A stretch of DNA of 64,000 nt from CAIVAT01 sp964387205 (GCA_964387205.1 CAYLVY010000003.1:15566-79565); one strand, 5' to 3'; positions 18,420 to 27,559 are shown, counted from the first letter of the stretch. Numbers and translations are program-made. Notes: generated from the letters alone by a model not told the origin.

Positions 18420-19829
18420 ATGTATATCTCCCATCGAAGTATCCGTCTGGTAGCGATTGGCCTGGGAGTTTTCGCCTTTTTCGAACTCTTTACCGGCCTC
18501 TATTTCATGTCGGGAATCGGCGTAGGGCTCTTTGCCGCTACGGCTGTGAAATTCTTCGAAGATCTTGGCAAACGGATCGAGATCCGTGATCTCATTGCTT
18601 TTATGTCGATACTTCAATGGGTGCTGGGGCCGGTACTGGCCTACAATGTACTGCCTTATGATGAACTCTATTACATGGCCGTTCCGGAAGCGCAGTATAT
18701 GAACTACATCGTCCCCTTCTGTTTTATGATGATCCTGGGGCTCTATTATCCCCTGAAAAATGAGAGGATCATTGACGATGAAGATGTGGACAGGGTAAAA
18801 GTATATCTGGCCGCTCACCCCTGGCTGGGTTATATTTTTATCGGCATCGGCCTCACGGCCGGATTTATCAGCAAGAGCCTGCCATCGAGCCTCACTTTCC
18901 TGATGTTTCTGGTCACCAACCTTCAGTATGTCGGAATTTACATGGTATTGTTCGGTACGGCGAAATTCAAGTGGCTAATCTTCGGAGGTGTCATGGGAAT
19001 GGCCACATTCGCCGCTGTTCTGCAAGGGATGTTCGGGGAACTGGTGCAATGGTTTACACTCTCCTTCCTCGTCATTGCCATGGTGGTCAAAATCCCCATG
19101 TGGGGAAAAATCACCCTGATGGGGATCGGGATGTTCCTCATCCTGCTGGTACAATCGACCAAAGAGGAATACCGCATGGCCACCTGGTATGCCACCAGTG
19201 ATAAAACCAACGACCAGATCTACCGTGAGATCATCCAGGAAAGGTTGGCTTCTCCGGGGATGCTGCTGGAATCCAATGTCACCCAGAATATGGGGGCCCG
19301 TCTGAACCAGGGGTGGATCATTGCCCGCATCCTTAATTACATGCCCGAAAAGCAACCATTTGTAAGGGGCGAGACCATCAGTACCGCCCTGAGCGCCGCG
19401 CTGCTCCCCCGCATCCTTGCACCCGGCAAAATCAAAGCCGGCGGCAGGGCCAATTTTGAACGATTTACCGGTACCCCCCTGCCCGAAACTACCAGCATGG
19501 ACATCTCCCTGGCCGGCGAGGGGTATGCCAATTTCGGCACCATGGGAGGAATGGCCTTCATTTTTCTGGTCTCACTTTTTTATAACTGGGTAATAATCAA
19601 TGTAATATCTCTTTCTAAAAAACATCCCACCCTGATCCTCTGGATACCATTTCTGTTTTTCCAGGTCATGAAAGCGGAGACCGATTTTGCCACTGTGATC
19701 AACTACCTGACTAAATCGGCGCTGGTCGCTTTCATGGTTTTTTACATCACCGGGGTGATCATGAACTGGAATAAAAAGCGAAAGTTTATCAGCGCCGCCC
19801 AAACCGATCCGGTCGGGAGCAACCCATGA
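18420..19829 (+). CDS. Polytopic membrane protein, Wzy-like O-antigen polymerase candidate
   Basis: 469 residues with about ten hydrophobic segments (for example FFELFTGLYFMSGIGVGLF, YIVPFCFMMILGLYYPL, ITLMGIGMFLILLVQS) and one large loop of ~130 residues (~250-385). This topology, and its place among glycosyltransferases, suits a Wzy-type polymerase, but sequence motifs are not diagnostic and an exosortase-associated Wzy-like protein or an unrelated integral membrane enzyme cannot be excluded. A polymerase is not expected in a pure ABC-exporter pathway, so its role needs explaining. Overlaps the next gene by 4 bases. Confidence 0.65.
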   Translation: MYISHRSIRLVAIGLGVFAFFELFTGLYFMSGIGVGLFAATAVKFFEDLGKRIEIRDLIAFMSILQWVLGPVLAYNVLPYDELYYMAVPEAQYMNYIVPFCFMMILGLYYPLKNERIIDDEDVDRVKVYLAAHPWLGYIFIGIGLTAGFISKSLPSSLTFLMFLVTNLQYVGIYMVLFGTAKFKWLIFGGVMGMATFAAVLQGMFGELVQWFTLSFLVIAMVVKIPMWGKITLMGIGMFLILLVQSTKEEYRMATWYATSDKTNDQIYREIIQERLASPGMLLESNVTQNMGARLNQGWIIARILNYMPEKQPFVRGETISTALSAALLPRILAPGKIKAGGRANFERFTGTPLPETTSMDISLAGEGYANFGTMGGMAFIFLVSLFYNWVIINVISLSKKHPTLILWIPFLFFQVMKAETDFATVINYLTKSALVAFMVFYITGVIMNWNKKRKFISAAQTDPVGSNP

Positions 19830-20680
19830 CAGCGATCAGGCACGATAACCCGCACCTGATCGTCCTTCCGGCCTTCAACGAAGCGCAACAGATCGGGAAG
19901 CTGCTGGAAAAACTGATCGGCTTCCGTGACCATGTGCTGGTCGTGGATGATGGCAGTACCGATCGCACCCCGGAAATCATCCGAATGGCAGGATTCCGTT
20001 ATTGCACCCATAATTCCCGGAAAGGGTTGCAGGCTGTATATCTCACCGCGGAATCTTATGCCGCGGAACACGGGTATGCACGCATTGTGTCGATGGATGC
20101 CGACGGACAACATGATCCGGCTTTTCTGGATGGTTTTATTCATGGATACGTTAGTGATTATATGATCATCGGGAACCGCTTCCGCCATCCCGAAACGGTT
20201 CCTCCGTCCAAACTCGCTTCCAACCTCTTTGCCGTGCTGCTTTTCAGAGAGAAGCTCAACATCCGATTACCCGATGTAGCCTGCGGTTTCCGAAGCTGGC
20301 CGGCGGGAACCATCACGGCTATGACCCGCAAGGCAGATGAAGGATTCAGCGCATTTGAGATCATCTACCGGATGATCGTCAGCCACGCCATGGCGGGGAA
20401 AGGATTCGGAAATGTAGAAATTCCCGCCACCTATCTGCCCGGTCAGCCATTAACCACCCGGGCCACCGAGATCAAAGGGCTGCTCAGGAGTATCCCGGAC
20501 TTTGAAAATGATGGTGACATTCCCGGAATCCTCGAATGTCTGGAACATCACCATGATTTTACCATATCTTTGCAGGGTTTTCACTTTATCGCCGGCCAGG
20601 CAGGTAATGACACCTGGCTTTTTCAGACCGATACGGAGAAGGCCATTGAATTTTTCCGCTTTGCGGGAACTGCAAAATAG
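19826..20680 (+). CDS. Soluble family 2 glycosyltransferase of the DPM1/polyprenol-phosphate type
   Basis: 284 residues. The N-terminus LIVLPAFNEAQQIGKLL, VVDDGSTDRTPEI and SMDADGQHDP match the dolichol/undecaprenyl-phosphate sugar synthase group of GT2. GNRFRHPE and DVACGFRSW are conserved in that group. Unlike GtrB/ArnC proteins it has no C-terminal membrane helices, so it must act on its lipid acceptor peripherally or with a partner. The next gene encodes a cis-prenyltransferase homologue 5 bases away, which suggests a shared link to a polyprenyl carrier. Confidence 0.82.
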   Translation: MTAIRHDNPHLIVLPAFNEAQQIGKLLEKLIGFRDHVLVVDDGSTDRTPEIIRMAGFRYCTHNSRKGLQAVYLTAESYAAEHGYARIVSMDADGQHDPAFLDGFIHGYVSDYMIIGNRFRHPETVPPSKLASNLFAVLLFREKLNIRLPDVACGFRSWPAGTITAMTRKADEGFSAFEIIYRMIVSHAMAGKGFGNVEIPATYLPGQPLTTRATEIKGLLRSIPDFENDGDIPGILECLEHHHDFTISLQGFHFIAGQAGNDTWLFQTDTEKAIEFFRFAGTAK

Positions 20681-20685
20681 AAGTC

Positions 20686-21372
20686 ATGTTTGAAAATATC
20701 GATAAACATCCTGCCGGTGAAACCATTCCATACCATGTGGGGATCATCCCCGACGGAGGACGGCGATGGGCAAAGGCACAGGGGGTTACCCTGGAGGAGG
20801 CTTACCTGCAAACCCGCCTGAGACTGCAGAAACTGACAGAGCGGTTGATTTACACTTCCGTGAAGGAGGTTTCGGTCTATCTCTCCAGTATTCAGAATTT
20901 CAGGCGCGGACCGGAAGATTTGATCCCTTATCTGAAATCGCTGGAATCATCATTCTCACAGGAGATCCCATTGATGGCCCTTCATCTTGACCTGAAAATA
21001 GTTATGGCCGGCGACCGGGACATCCTACCTTCCGGATTGAGACAATTGATCGAAAAGGTTGAAAATGAATCTGCAGGTCGTCAGAAAGCCCGGCTGAATC
21101 TTCTTATTGCCTACGACCCGTGGGAAGAACTCGCGGAAGCAATGAACCGCTGCCCGGACCCAACACGGCTCGCCGGTTATCTGCAGGTTTCCACCCCCGT
21201 GGACCTGATCATCCGGACCGGAGGGGCGCCGCTGCTCAGCAACTTTCTTCCCCTGCAATCGGGTTTTGCAAGGTTTTACTGCGTTGATAAACTTTTCAAC
21301 GATTTCACCGCCGAAGATCTTCAGGACATACTCCATACCTTTTCCGGGTTGAACCGGCAGTTCGGAACGTGA
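20686..21372 (+). CDS. Divergent cis-prenyltransferase (undecaprenyl diphosphate synthase family)
   Basis: 228 residues, last gene of the polysaccharide locus. Homology is clear at both ends: HVGIIPDGGRRWAK corresponds to HVAIIMDGNGRWAK and VDLIIRTGGAPLLSNF to VDLVIRTGGEHRISNF of the bacterial enzymes. Kept are the first catalytic Asp, the following Arg-Trp, and the Arg of IRTGG. Changed are the Asn of DGN (to Gly), the NYGGR block (here AYDPW), the Arg before ISNF (to Leu) and the metal-binding Glu of AYAELYF (here GFARFYC). In E. coli terms these are Asn28, Arg200 and Glu213. It could be an enzyme with altered chemistry, a subunit of a heteromer, or a lipid-binding relative. A housekeeping uppS is expected elsewhere. 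Confidence 0.8.
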   Translation: MFENIDKHPAGETIPYHVGIIPDGGRRWAKAQGVTLEEAYLQTRLRLQKLTERLIYTSVKEVSVYLSSIQNFRRGPEDLIPYLKSLESSFSQEIPLMALHLDLKIVMAGDRDILPSGLRQLIEKVENESAGRQKARLNLLIAYDPWEELAEAMNRCPDPTRLAGYLQVSTPVDLIIRTGGAPLLSNFLPLQSGFARFYCVDKLFNDFTAEDLQDILHTFSGLNRQFGT

Positions 21373-21374
21373 GG

Positions 21375-21463
21375 CAGCCAGACCTTCCAGGTTTTGAAAA
21401 CCCGGAAGGTCTTATTCCTCAGCCAGACCTTCCAGGTTTTGAAAACCTGGAAGGTCTTATTCC
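21375..21463. repeat. Two tandem 33-base palindromes between convergent genes
   Basis: Two copies of a near-perfect palindrome, 21380-21412 and 21425-21457, each with 16-base arms (AGACCTTCCAGGTTTT) around a single G, lie at a spacing of 45 bases with shared flanks (CAGCC before, TATTCC after). Copy 1 has one mismatch in its right arm, copy 2 none. They fill the gap between the prenyltransferase gene and the convergent TonB receptor, so they can act as a bidirectional terminator or mRNA stabiliser; the sequence also resembles dispersed palindromic repeats of Bacteroidota genomes. Confidence 0.85.
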
Positions 21464-21467
21464 CCGG

Positions 21468-24362
21468 TTAAAAGATCGAATAGCCAATCTTGAATTGAAA
21501 GCCGATACCCTGCGGAAGCCGGGTAAAATATTGGTCGGCTGCATTATACGACCTGAATACCGATTCTTTGGTGTCGTTCAGGATATTTTCGACTTTCAGC
21601 CCCAGCTGAAGCCTTTTTTTAGCACCGAAACTTTTTCCGGCATTGAAATGGAGGCTGTGGAACGGCATGGAGTATATATCCGGCCGGTCCACAATCCCTA
21701 CATATTGAAGCGTGGCGCCCTGCATGTTGTAATAGAGCCCGGCCTCAAATCCTTCAAAAAAGCCCTTTTCAGCGCCATCATAAGACAGGCCGCAATTGAT
21801 GATAAAGGGCGCCTGTCCGGCCATTTCACGGTATTCGCTGACCTTCTGACCCGTTCTGGCGTTTTGCTGCCTTGACTCCAACTCGGTCGCGCTGAGTTTG
21901 ATCCCGGAGCGTGTCCAGGTGAGATTGGCTGAAATACTGAAGGATTCCAGCGTCTTCCACAGGGGTTCCAGCCCCACCCTCAACTCAACCTCCGCACCCA
22001 GCACCTCGCCGTTTCCAACGTTCCTGGGCTGAAATGCGCCGGCAAGGGTGGCATACTGCACGATCTCAATAGGATTAATGAAATATTTGTAAAACCCGCT
22101 CACCGATATGGTTTGGGACGGGGCTGGGAACCACTCCCACCGAAGGTCAAGATTGTGAATATCGGTACTCACCAACCGGCCGTTCCAATATTCAACGCCG
22201 GCCACGTCGTTGGCATCACGAAAAAGGCCGCCAATAAAGGTGCGACCGCTGATCGGGTCATAGATCTCGGCATAGGAAAGTTCCTTGAACGAAGGGCGGG
22301 CGATGGTCCTGGCATAGGAGAACCTTAGGTTTTGACGCTCCGTCAGCCCCAGGATCAGGTTAAGCGAAGGGAAAAATCCGGCATTGGAGAGTACTTTTTC
22401 GCCGTCCAGTACCCTCGTACCAAGCTGGTCCTGACCGGTGTACCGTTGCATATAATTTTCAAACCTAAGTCCGACAATTGTCTTCAGTATACGGAAGGGA
22501 CTGAATTCCACCGATGCATAACCCGCCATGTTTTGGGTCACCGCGTTGAACTGATTCGGGTTGACCGGGATAAAAGGGGCATCATAAGTAGTGCCCGTGG
22601 TGATATTCCCCCCTTTTGGCCAAAGGTTATCAGGGTTGAACAATTCGTCCGGGTCGCCGGTCAGGGTCAGTTTCCGGATGTTGAAAGCGTAATTCAGGAT
22701 GGAGAAATCCCGCTCCTTGTATGTATAGGCTGCGCCAAATTTCAATTCCGATTTGCGTTTCAGCATTTGAAAAGATTTCCGGATATCGGCTGTTCCTGAG
22801 AGGTTGACCTCCCGCAGATCCCGCCAGATCCTTTCGGGAAATCCCGACTCAGTATTGATCACATAGTTTCCGGGAACGCCGATATATCTGGTGAAGCGAA
22901 TATCGGGATCCTTCATGGTGGAAAAGGTAGGCGACAATTTCCATTCGGCTTCCCAGGATGCACCGAAAGTATGTTTTCCTCCCAACAACAGGTTAGACAA
23001 TGCCCTTTCGCTGTAATCGAGATTATGCTGAAAACCTGAAAAATCACTCCCCTGGTCGGATCCGGTGTAATCAAAGATACCGGCCCTGGATTCACCATTC
23101 TGAAGATGAAGCAAGTTGATCCTGTATTTTGAATGGGCCGTTTTCACTGCAAATCCGGCCAACCCGCTCCACAAGACACCAAGGGTACCATAGTCCCCCT
23201 TCTGAAACTCCCTCACATCCATCTCATAAACATTGGGATCGGAGGAGAGCCCGTATCGTCCATATTCGGCACCTGCGAAATACTCAGTCGATGATTTGTA
23301 AGATAAAGCAACATGGTAACCCACCGTCACTTTTTCGCCGGCGATCTGATTTCCCAGGGATAAACCGATCCCGTAATCCATGAAACTTGCCTGACGACGG
23401 GCCGACATGACCGGACTGAATCCGGCCAGGATCTTGCGGTAACGCAGCCCTTTAGCCCCGGAGGGGTTGCCCACTACTTCAGAAAAGAGAGGAATATCGG
23501 AAGTAGCCGGAATGGCGCGGGTTCCGTCATCAAAACCGAGAAAATCGGTTTTTCCCCCTTCATAGGATAGAAAATTGCTGTTGAAATGAAATTCGGGATT
23601 GTATCCGGCGCTGAACGAAATATTTCCCTGCTTTTTCTCGGGGAAATCTTTCAGCCCTATGTCGATCACACCTCCGGTGAAATCGGCAGGAAGTTCAGCC
23701 GTAAAAGATTTATAGACAATGATCTGATCTATGATGCTGGTGGGGAAAAGATCAAGCTGCAACGTATTCCGGTCGGGATCCAGTCCCGGAATATCCAGCC
23801 CGTTGAGAATTGTCTTGGTATAACGATCTCCCAAACCCCTGACATAGACATATTTACCTCCTTCTACCGACAAACCGGTTACCCGCTTCATCGAAGAGGC
23901 TGCATCGGAATCTCCGGTTTTCCTGAAGTTTCCGGCTGAAATGCCATCCATCACATTGGCTGATTTTCTTTTCAGGGTGAGAATGGCATTCTCCGTATTT
24001 CTGACAGCCCGGGCGGTGATGGTCACCTCGCTCAGTTCATAGGTTGTTTCCAGTAAAAACAGGTCATCGAGTACCAGAACCTCTCCGGCTTTTACCTTGA
24101 TATCTGTTAATATCCGGGTTTCGTAAGAGATGAAGGAGGCTTTCAGGGTATAGGTTCCCGGATTGACCTTCAGGTTGAATTTTCCGTCAAGATCAGTAAG
24201 GGTTCCGATGGTGGTACCATTCAGGATGATGGTTACCCCGGGAAGATACTCCCCGGAACCCTTATCGAAAACCGCACCCCTGATGCTGCCTTGCTGGGCG
24301 TGCATCAGGGGAACGAAGGAAAAGTAAACCAACAGTAAGAGTAAGGTGTGTCGGGTGTGCAT
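21468..24362 (-). CDS. TonB-dependent receptor with CarboxypepD_reg N-terminal domain
   Basis: Outer-membrane active transporter, 964 residues. Signal peptide (~1-22, ends MHAQ), then a carboxypeptidase-regulatory-like beta domain (~25-110: GSIRGAVFDKGSGEYLPGVT), a plug domain (~130-240: MKRVTGLSVEGGKYVYVRGLGDRY, FTGGVIDIGLKDFP) and a 22-strand-type barrel ending in the C-terminal Phe (FQFKIGYSIF). It follows the beta-helix lipoprotein by 8 bases and is probably co-transcribed with it. No SusD partner is present, so it is not a standard glycan-uptake pair. The ligand is unknown. Confidence 0.92.
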   Translation of the reverse strand: MHTRHTLLLLLVYFSFVPLMHAQQGSIRGAVFDKGSGEYLPGVTIILNGTTIGTLTDLDGKFNLKVNPGTYTLKASFISYETRILTDIKVKAGEVLVLDDLFLLETTYELSEVTITARAVRNTENAILTLKRKSANVMDGISAGNFRKTGDSDAASSMKRVTGLSVEGGKYVYVRGLGDRYTKTILNGLDIPGLDPDRNTLQLDLFPTSIIDQIIVYKSFTAELPADFTGGVIDIGLKDFPEKKQGNISFSAGYNPEFHFNSNFLSYEGGKTDFLGFDDGTRAIPATSDIPLFSEVVGNPSGAKGLRYRKILAGFSPVMSARRQASFMDYGIGLSLGNQIAGEKVTVGYHVALSYKSSTEYFAGAEYGRYGLSSDPNVYEMDVREFQKGDYGTLGVLWSGLAGFAVKTAHSKYRINLLHLQNGESRAGIFDYTGSDQGSDFSGFQHNLDYSERALSNLLLGGKHTFGASWEAEWKLSPTFSTMKDPDIRFTRYIGVPGNYVINTESGFPERIWRDLREVNLSGTADIRKSFQMLKRKSELKFGAAYTYKERDFSILNYAFNIRKLTLTGDPDELFNPDNLWPKGGNITTGTTYDAPFIPVNPNQFNAVTQNMAGYASVEFSPFRILKTIVGLRFENYMQRYTGQDQLGTRVLDGEKVLSNAGFFPSLNLILGLTERQNLRFSYARTIARPSFKELSYAEIYDPISGRTFIGGLFRDANDVAGVEYWNGRLVSTDIHNLDLRWEWFPAPSQTISVSGFYKYFINPIEIVQYATLAGAFQPRNVGNGEVLGAEVELRVGLEPLWKTLESFSISANLTWTRSGIKLSATELESRQQNARTGQKVSEYREMAGQAPFIINCGLSYDGAEKGFFEGFEAGLYYNMQGATLQYVGIVDRPDIYSMPFHSLHFNAGKSFGAKKRLQLGLKVENILNDTKESVFRSYNAADQYFTRLPQGIGFQFKIGYSIF

Positions 24363-24370
24363 GCGGTATA

Positions 24371-25531
24371 CTATTTGAAATCTGCCAGCTTACCGGAAAC
24401 GGCAGCCCAACTCCATTGCTGGAAAGCGGACATGGTGGCCCCCACTGAATTCTGTTTTGCATTCACCAAGGTTACAAACTGGTCGCTTCCTGCTTTGAAA
24501 AATTCGGTCACCACGGTAGCATCGGGCAAAGTTGCCTGCAGTGACGAGGCGGTCAATCCGGCCGGGTTAAGGTCGAAATCCTGTCCTTTGGTAAGATTGA
24601 AGAAATAGATGCCGGTCATATTGACAATCGAATTGTCATCCAGGTCAACCAAACCTTCTGCATTGCCGGCCGATACCGATCCGTTTTTAATCACATGACC
24701 GGCGATGTATGAACCTTCCGGTCCGTCCAGTTCAAAACATTCATCACCGGGGGTGATCACCAGGAAGTTGTCGAGGGTTCCGCTCCATGACTGGTCGGTA
24801 TCAATGGCATCGTCGCCGGCATTCCATACCAACGCATTTTTCACATTCACGCTGCCTCCGAACCATTCGATACCGTCATCCTGATTGGCTACAATTTCCA
24901 CGTTCTCGATCACGGTACCCGATCCCACCCCGCCAAGGGTAAGGCCGTTGATTTCATTTCCCTCGCCGATATTAGTTCCTCCGTGACGGATGGAGACATA
25001 CCGGATTACGCCGGAGTTGTCGGCCTGATTATCACCGCCATATAAACCATTCTGATCTGAAGGCGGGATCCCTTCGATCTGCACCGAAGGCGCATCGGCC
25101 GAAATCGGAGCATTGCCAAGGATGATCAATCCACCCCATAACCCGCTAAGGTCGGGATCGAGGTTGGGGCTGGCCACCTGACCGGGGAGTATCTCATCGG
25201 CCACCGAAGTAAAGATAATAGGAGCGTCAGCGGTCCCTTCGGCCATGAGTTTACCTCCGCGGGCAATTAGGAGTGCCGTTGCATTGGCGCCGGTGCCCGC
25301 CTGGCCTTTTACGATAACACCGGGCTGAATGGTGAGTGTAACCCCGGAGACCACAGCAATGCGGCTTTGCAGGGTATAGACCTTTCCGGTGACCCAGGTG
25401 GTGTTTTGGGTAATGTTAGCGTTCACCGCAACATTGTCATCGACCGGCGGGGCCTGAGGTGTTTCTTCCTCTTTCTTACACGCTGTAAACAAGGCAATTA
25501 AAGCCAATCCCATCAAAAAAAATCGTTTCAT
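24371..25531 (-). CDS. Secreted beta-helix lipoprotein paired with the TonB receptor
   Basis: 386 residues. Signal peptide with lipobox (ALFTAC, Cys ~18) followed by KKEEE, a typical Bacteroidota lipoprotein export signal. The rest is rich in short Gly/Asn/Asp turns (LTLGGVGSGTVIENVEIVAN, VKNALVWNAGDDAIDTDQSW), as in right-handed parallel beta-helix proteins, with an aromatic C-terminal part (MSAFQQWSWAAVSGKL). Homologues are often sited next to TonB receptors; the pair may form a surface capture and uptake unit. Neither a catalytic site nor a substrate can be named. The two gene starts imply transcription from about 25550 leftward. Confidence 0.75.
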   Translation of the reverse strand: MKRFFLMGLALIALFTACKKEEETPQAPPVDDNVAVNANITQNTTWVTGKVYTLQSRIAVVSGVTLTIQPGVIVKGQAGTGANATALLIARGGKLMAEGTADAPIIFTSVADEILPGQVASPNLDPDLSGLWGGLIILGNAPISADAPSVQIEGIPPSDQNGLYGGDNQADNSGVIRYVSIRHGGTNIGEGNEINGLTLGGVGSGTVIENVEIVANQDDGIEWFGGSVNVKNALVWNAGDDAIDTDQSWSGTLDNFLVITPGDECFELDGPEGSYIAGHVIKNGSVSAGNAEGLVDLDDNSIVNMTGIYFFNLTKGQDFDLNPAGLTASSLQATLPDATVVTEFFKAGSDQFVTLVNAKQNSVGATMSAFQQWSWAAVSGKLADFK

Positions 25532-25679
25532 AAGTGTGTCATTTAAAATTTCTGCAAAGGAAAATATTGCCGCCCGAAACCACCTTAAATTATTATTAAG
25601 TTAAGATTAATTAAATGTTAACGAATTCCGGATGGAGCATCTTTGATCCGAAAACCGTTACTTTGCAAAAAAGTCGGGA

Positions 25680-26291
25680 ATGATGTCGGCGTGTCTGAAA
25701 ATCAATCTGTCGTTGCTGCTGTGGTTCCTCTCTCTTCAGGTTTCGGGGCAGGAGTGGAACTTCATCAAGGAAAAGGACGGAATAAAGATCTATACCAAAA
25801 AAGAAAAGGGAAATTCCCTGAAATCGTTCCGGGGTGTAACCGATATTCGTGCTTCCATGGAGGAGGTGACCCACCTGATCGGGAATGTGAAAAATCTCGA
25901 CTGGTGGGATAAAAATCTCCGGGAGATCAGGGTCCTTCGATATGAACCTGATAAATACTCACAATACTACCTGGTTTATGATGCACCATGGCCGGTAAAT
26001 GACCGTGATCTATGCGTGGAGGCTAAAATCACCGATGATCCCTTCAACGGGACGCGTACCATTATGTCCACCCCCATGACTGACATCATACCCGAGCAAC
26101 CGGGCATCGTACGCATCACCAACTATTGGCAGCGTTGGATCATGACACCTGGGCACCATGGCAAGGTACATGTAGTCCTGGAAGGATATGTGGATCCGGC
26201 CGGGAGTGTTCCCGACTGGATATACAACTTTGTAATTACCGAAACACCGCTCAAGATCATGCGCGGCATTAAGGAGAAACTTGAGCGTTGA
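25680..26291 (+). CDS. Secreted START-domain protein
   Basis: 203 residues. Signal peptide (~1-24, ending VSGQ) then a START/SRPBCC lipid-binding domain over the whole mature chain: EWNFIKEKDGIKIYTK at the start, LDWWDKN, and VYDAPWPVNDRDLCVEA in the middle are hallmarks. Probably binds a hydrophobic ligand in the periplasm. The 3' end overlaps the convergent glycosyltransferase gene by 23 bases. Two ATGs in tandem open the frame; the first was used. Ligand and pathway are unknown. Confidence 0.85.
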   Translation: MMSACLKINLSLLLWFLSLQVSGQEWNFIKEKDGIKIYTKKEKGNSLKSFRGVTDIRASMEEVTHLIGNVKNLDWWDKNLREIRVLRYEPDKYSQYYLVYDAPWPVNDRDLCVEAKITDDPFNGTRTIMSTPMTDIIPEQPGIVRITNYWQRWIMTPGHHGKVHVVLEGYVDPAGSVPDWIYNFVITETPLKIMRGIKEKLER

Positions 26292-27525
26292 TTAAGCCTG
26301 GATTGTCGGCTGTTTCGTTTTCCGGCTCCTCATCATCATCGTATTGCCGCCAGGTGCGGGGGTCGCGTTGTTTAACCAATTCTTCATACCGTTGATAAAC
26401 CTCATCCACAATATCCTCCCATGGATGATGCAACGATTTACGCGCCCCGACACCGGCATGGCGTATCCTGAGCGGATTATGGATCAGCGAGGTCAAAGCA
26501 GAAGCAAGCGCCTCCTGGTGGTTCTCCACCAGAAAACCATTCACCCCGTCCTCAATTCCTTCGGCGGAGGAGGAACCCCTGACGACTACCGACGGTACAT
26601 CATAGGCAGCGGCTTCCTGAATGACCAACGGAGAGTTATCATAAACCGAAGGGAAGACAAAGAGATCAGACGCCGCGAATATCTGCTGCAATACCTTACG
26701 GTCGGTAATGACTCCCAGGAAGAGGACTTTATTCTCCATCTGATACAAATAGACCTTTTGTTTCATCTCCTCCATGGCATACCCTTCTCCTACAAAGACC
26801 ATCCTGAATTGTTCACCATTTTCGTGAAGGATACGCAATGCCTCGATAATCATCATCACATTTTTCTCCAGGCGATGCTGTCCGACAAAAAGCATGACAA
26901 ATTCATCGGGCAGGATTCCGGTCAGTGCCAGCCCTCCTGACCGTTCATTCTGTAGTTGCAGTCGCCCCGGAACATCCATGTCGGTTCCGTTGCGCATGAT
27001 CTCATAGTTGCCTTTATAACCATAAGCTTTGAGGGTTTCACCCGTACTGCGGTTTGGTACCCAGACCTGGTCTGCTTTATTATAGAAATCAAGGGTAAGG
27101 TTTACCAGAAAGTCAACAAAATGGTCATTGGGAACAACTTTCCTGAAATCTTCCCGGTACTTGGTATGGAAGGTGGCCACCAGCGGAATATTATGTTTCC
27201 TGGCCATTTTCAATGCCAATTGCCCGCTGATGAAAGGACAATGGGCATGAATCAAATCGATCCGCTCCTTTTTGAGTTTTTTCTTGAATTTTACATCTAC
27301 CAGCGGTAAACCGATCCGGTACGGGTTCATCCCCGGAAGCAAGACCGACTTGAAACGGTAGACTTTGTAGTCGGCCAGATCTTCATACCCTTTGACTTTT
27401 GGCGCTACGACAAAACTTGGTCCGTATTTGTGGTTGAGAAAGCGGGCATAATTGTGGGCGGTCATTCCTACCCCATCCATGATGGGGAAATACGAGTCAT
27501 TGAACTGGCCTGTGGTAATGGTCAT
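26269..27525 (-). CDS. Family 4 glycosyltransferase, diacylglycerol-glycosyltransferase-like
   Basis: 418 residues, GT-B fold. N-terminal TTGQFNDSYFPIMDGVGMTAHNYARFL, HAHCPFISGQLALKMARKH and TFHTKYREDF resemble the enzymes that glycosylate diacylglycerol (UgtP/alMGS-type GT4) and phosphatidylinositol mannosyltransferases. The C-terminal domain has FVGQHRLEKNVMMIIEAL and the donor-binding segment PSVYDNSPLVIQEAAAYDVPSV. The charged C-terminus is not conserved. It stands apart from the polysaccharide locus, so a membrane glycolipid role is plausible, not shown. A long inverted repeat lies 35 bases upstream of its start. Confidence 0.82.
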   Translation of the reverse strand: MTITTGQFNDSYFPIMDGVGMTAHNYARFLNHKYGPSFVVAPKVKGYEDLADYKVYRFKSVLLPGMNPYRIGLPLVDVKFKKKLKKERIDLIHAHCPFISGQLALKMARKHNIPLVATFHTKYREDFRKVVPNDHFVDFLVNLTLDFYNKADQVWVPNRSTGETLKAYGYKGNYEIMRNGTDMDVPGRLQLQNERSGGLALTGILPDEFVMLFVGQHRLEKNVMMIIEALRILHENGEQFRMVFVGEGYAMEEMKQKVYLYQMENKVLFLGVITDRKVLQQIFAASDLFVFPSVYDNSPLVIQEAAAYDVPSVVVRGSSSAEGIEDGVNGFLVENHQEALASALTSLIHNPLRIRHAGVGARKSLHHPWEDIVDEVYQRYEELVKQRDPRTWRQYDDDEEPENETADNPGLINAQVSP

Positions 27526-27559
27526 CTTCTACCGGTGTTTTTGTCCGGTAAAAGTAAAA

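Noticed and set aside
21375..21463. CRISPR array
   Set aside because: Only two copies with a 12-base gap between palindromes, no spacer series and no cas genes.
21369..21875. 168-residue frame on the + strand with a repeated PDLPGFEN peptide
   Set aside because: The repeat is the translation of the tandem palindromes and the rest is antisense to the TonB receptor.
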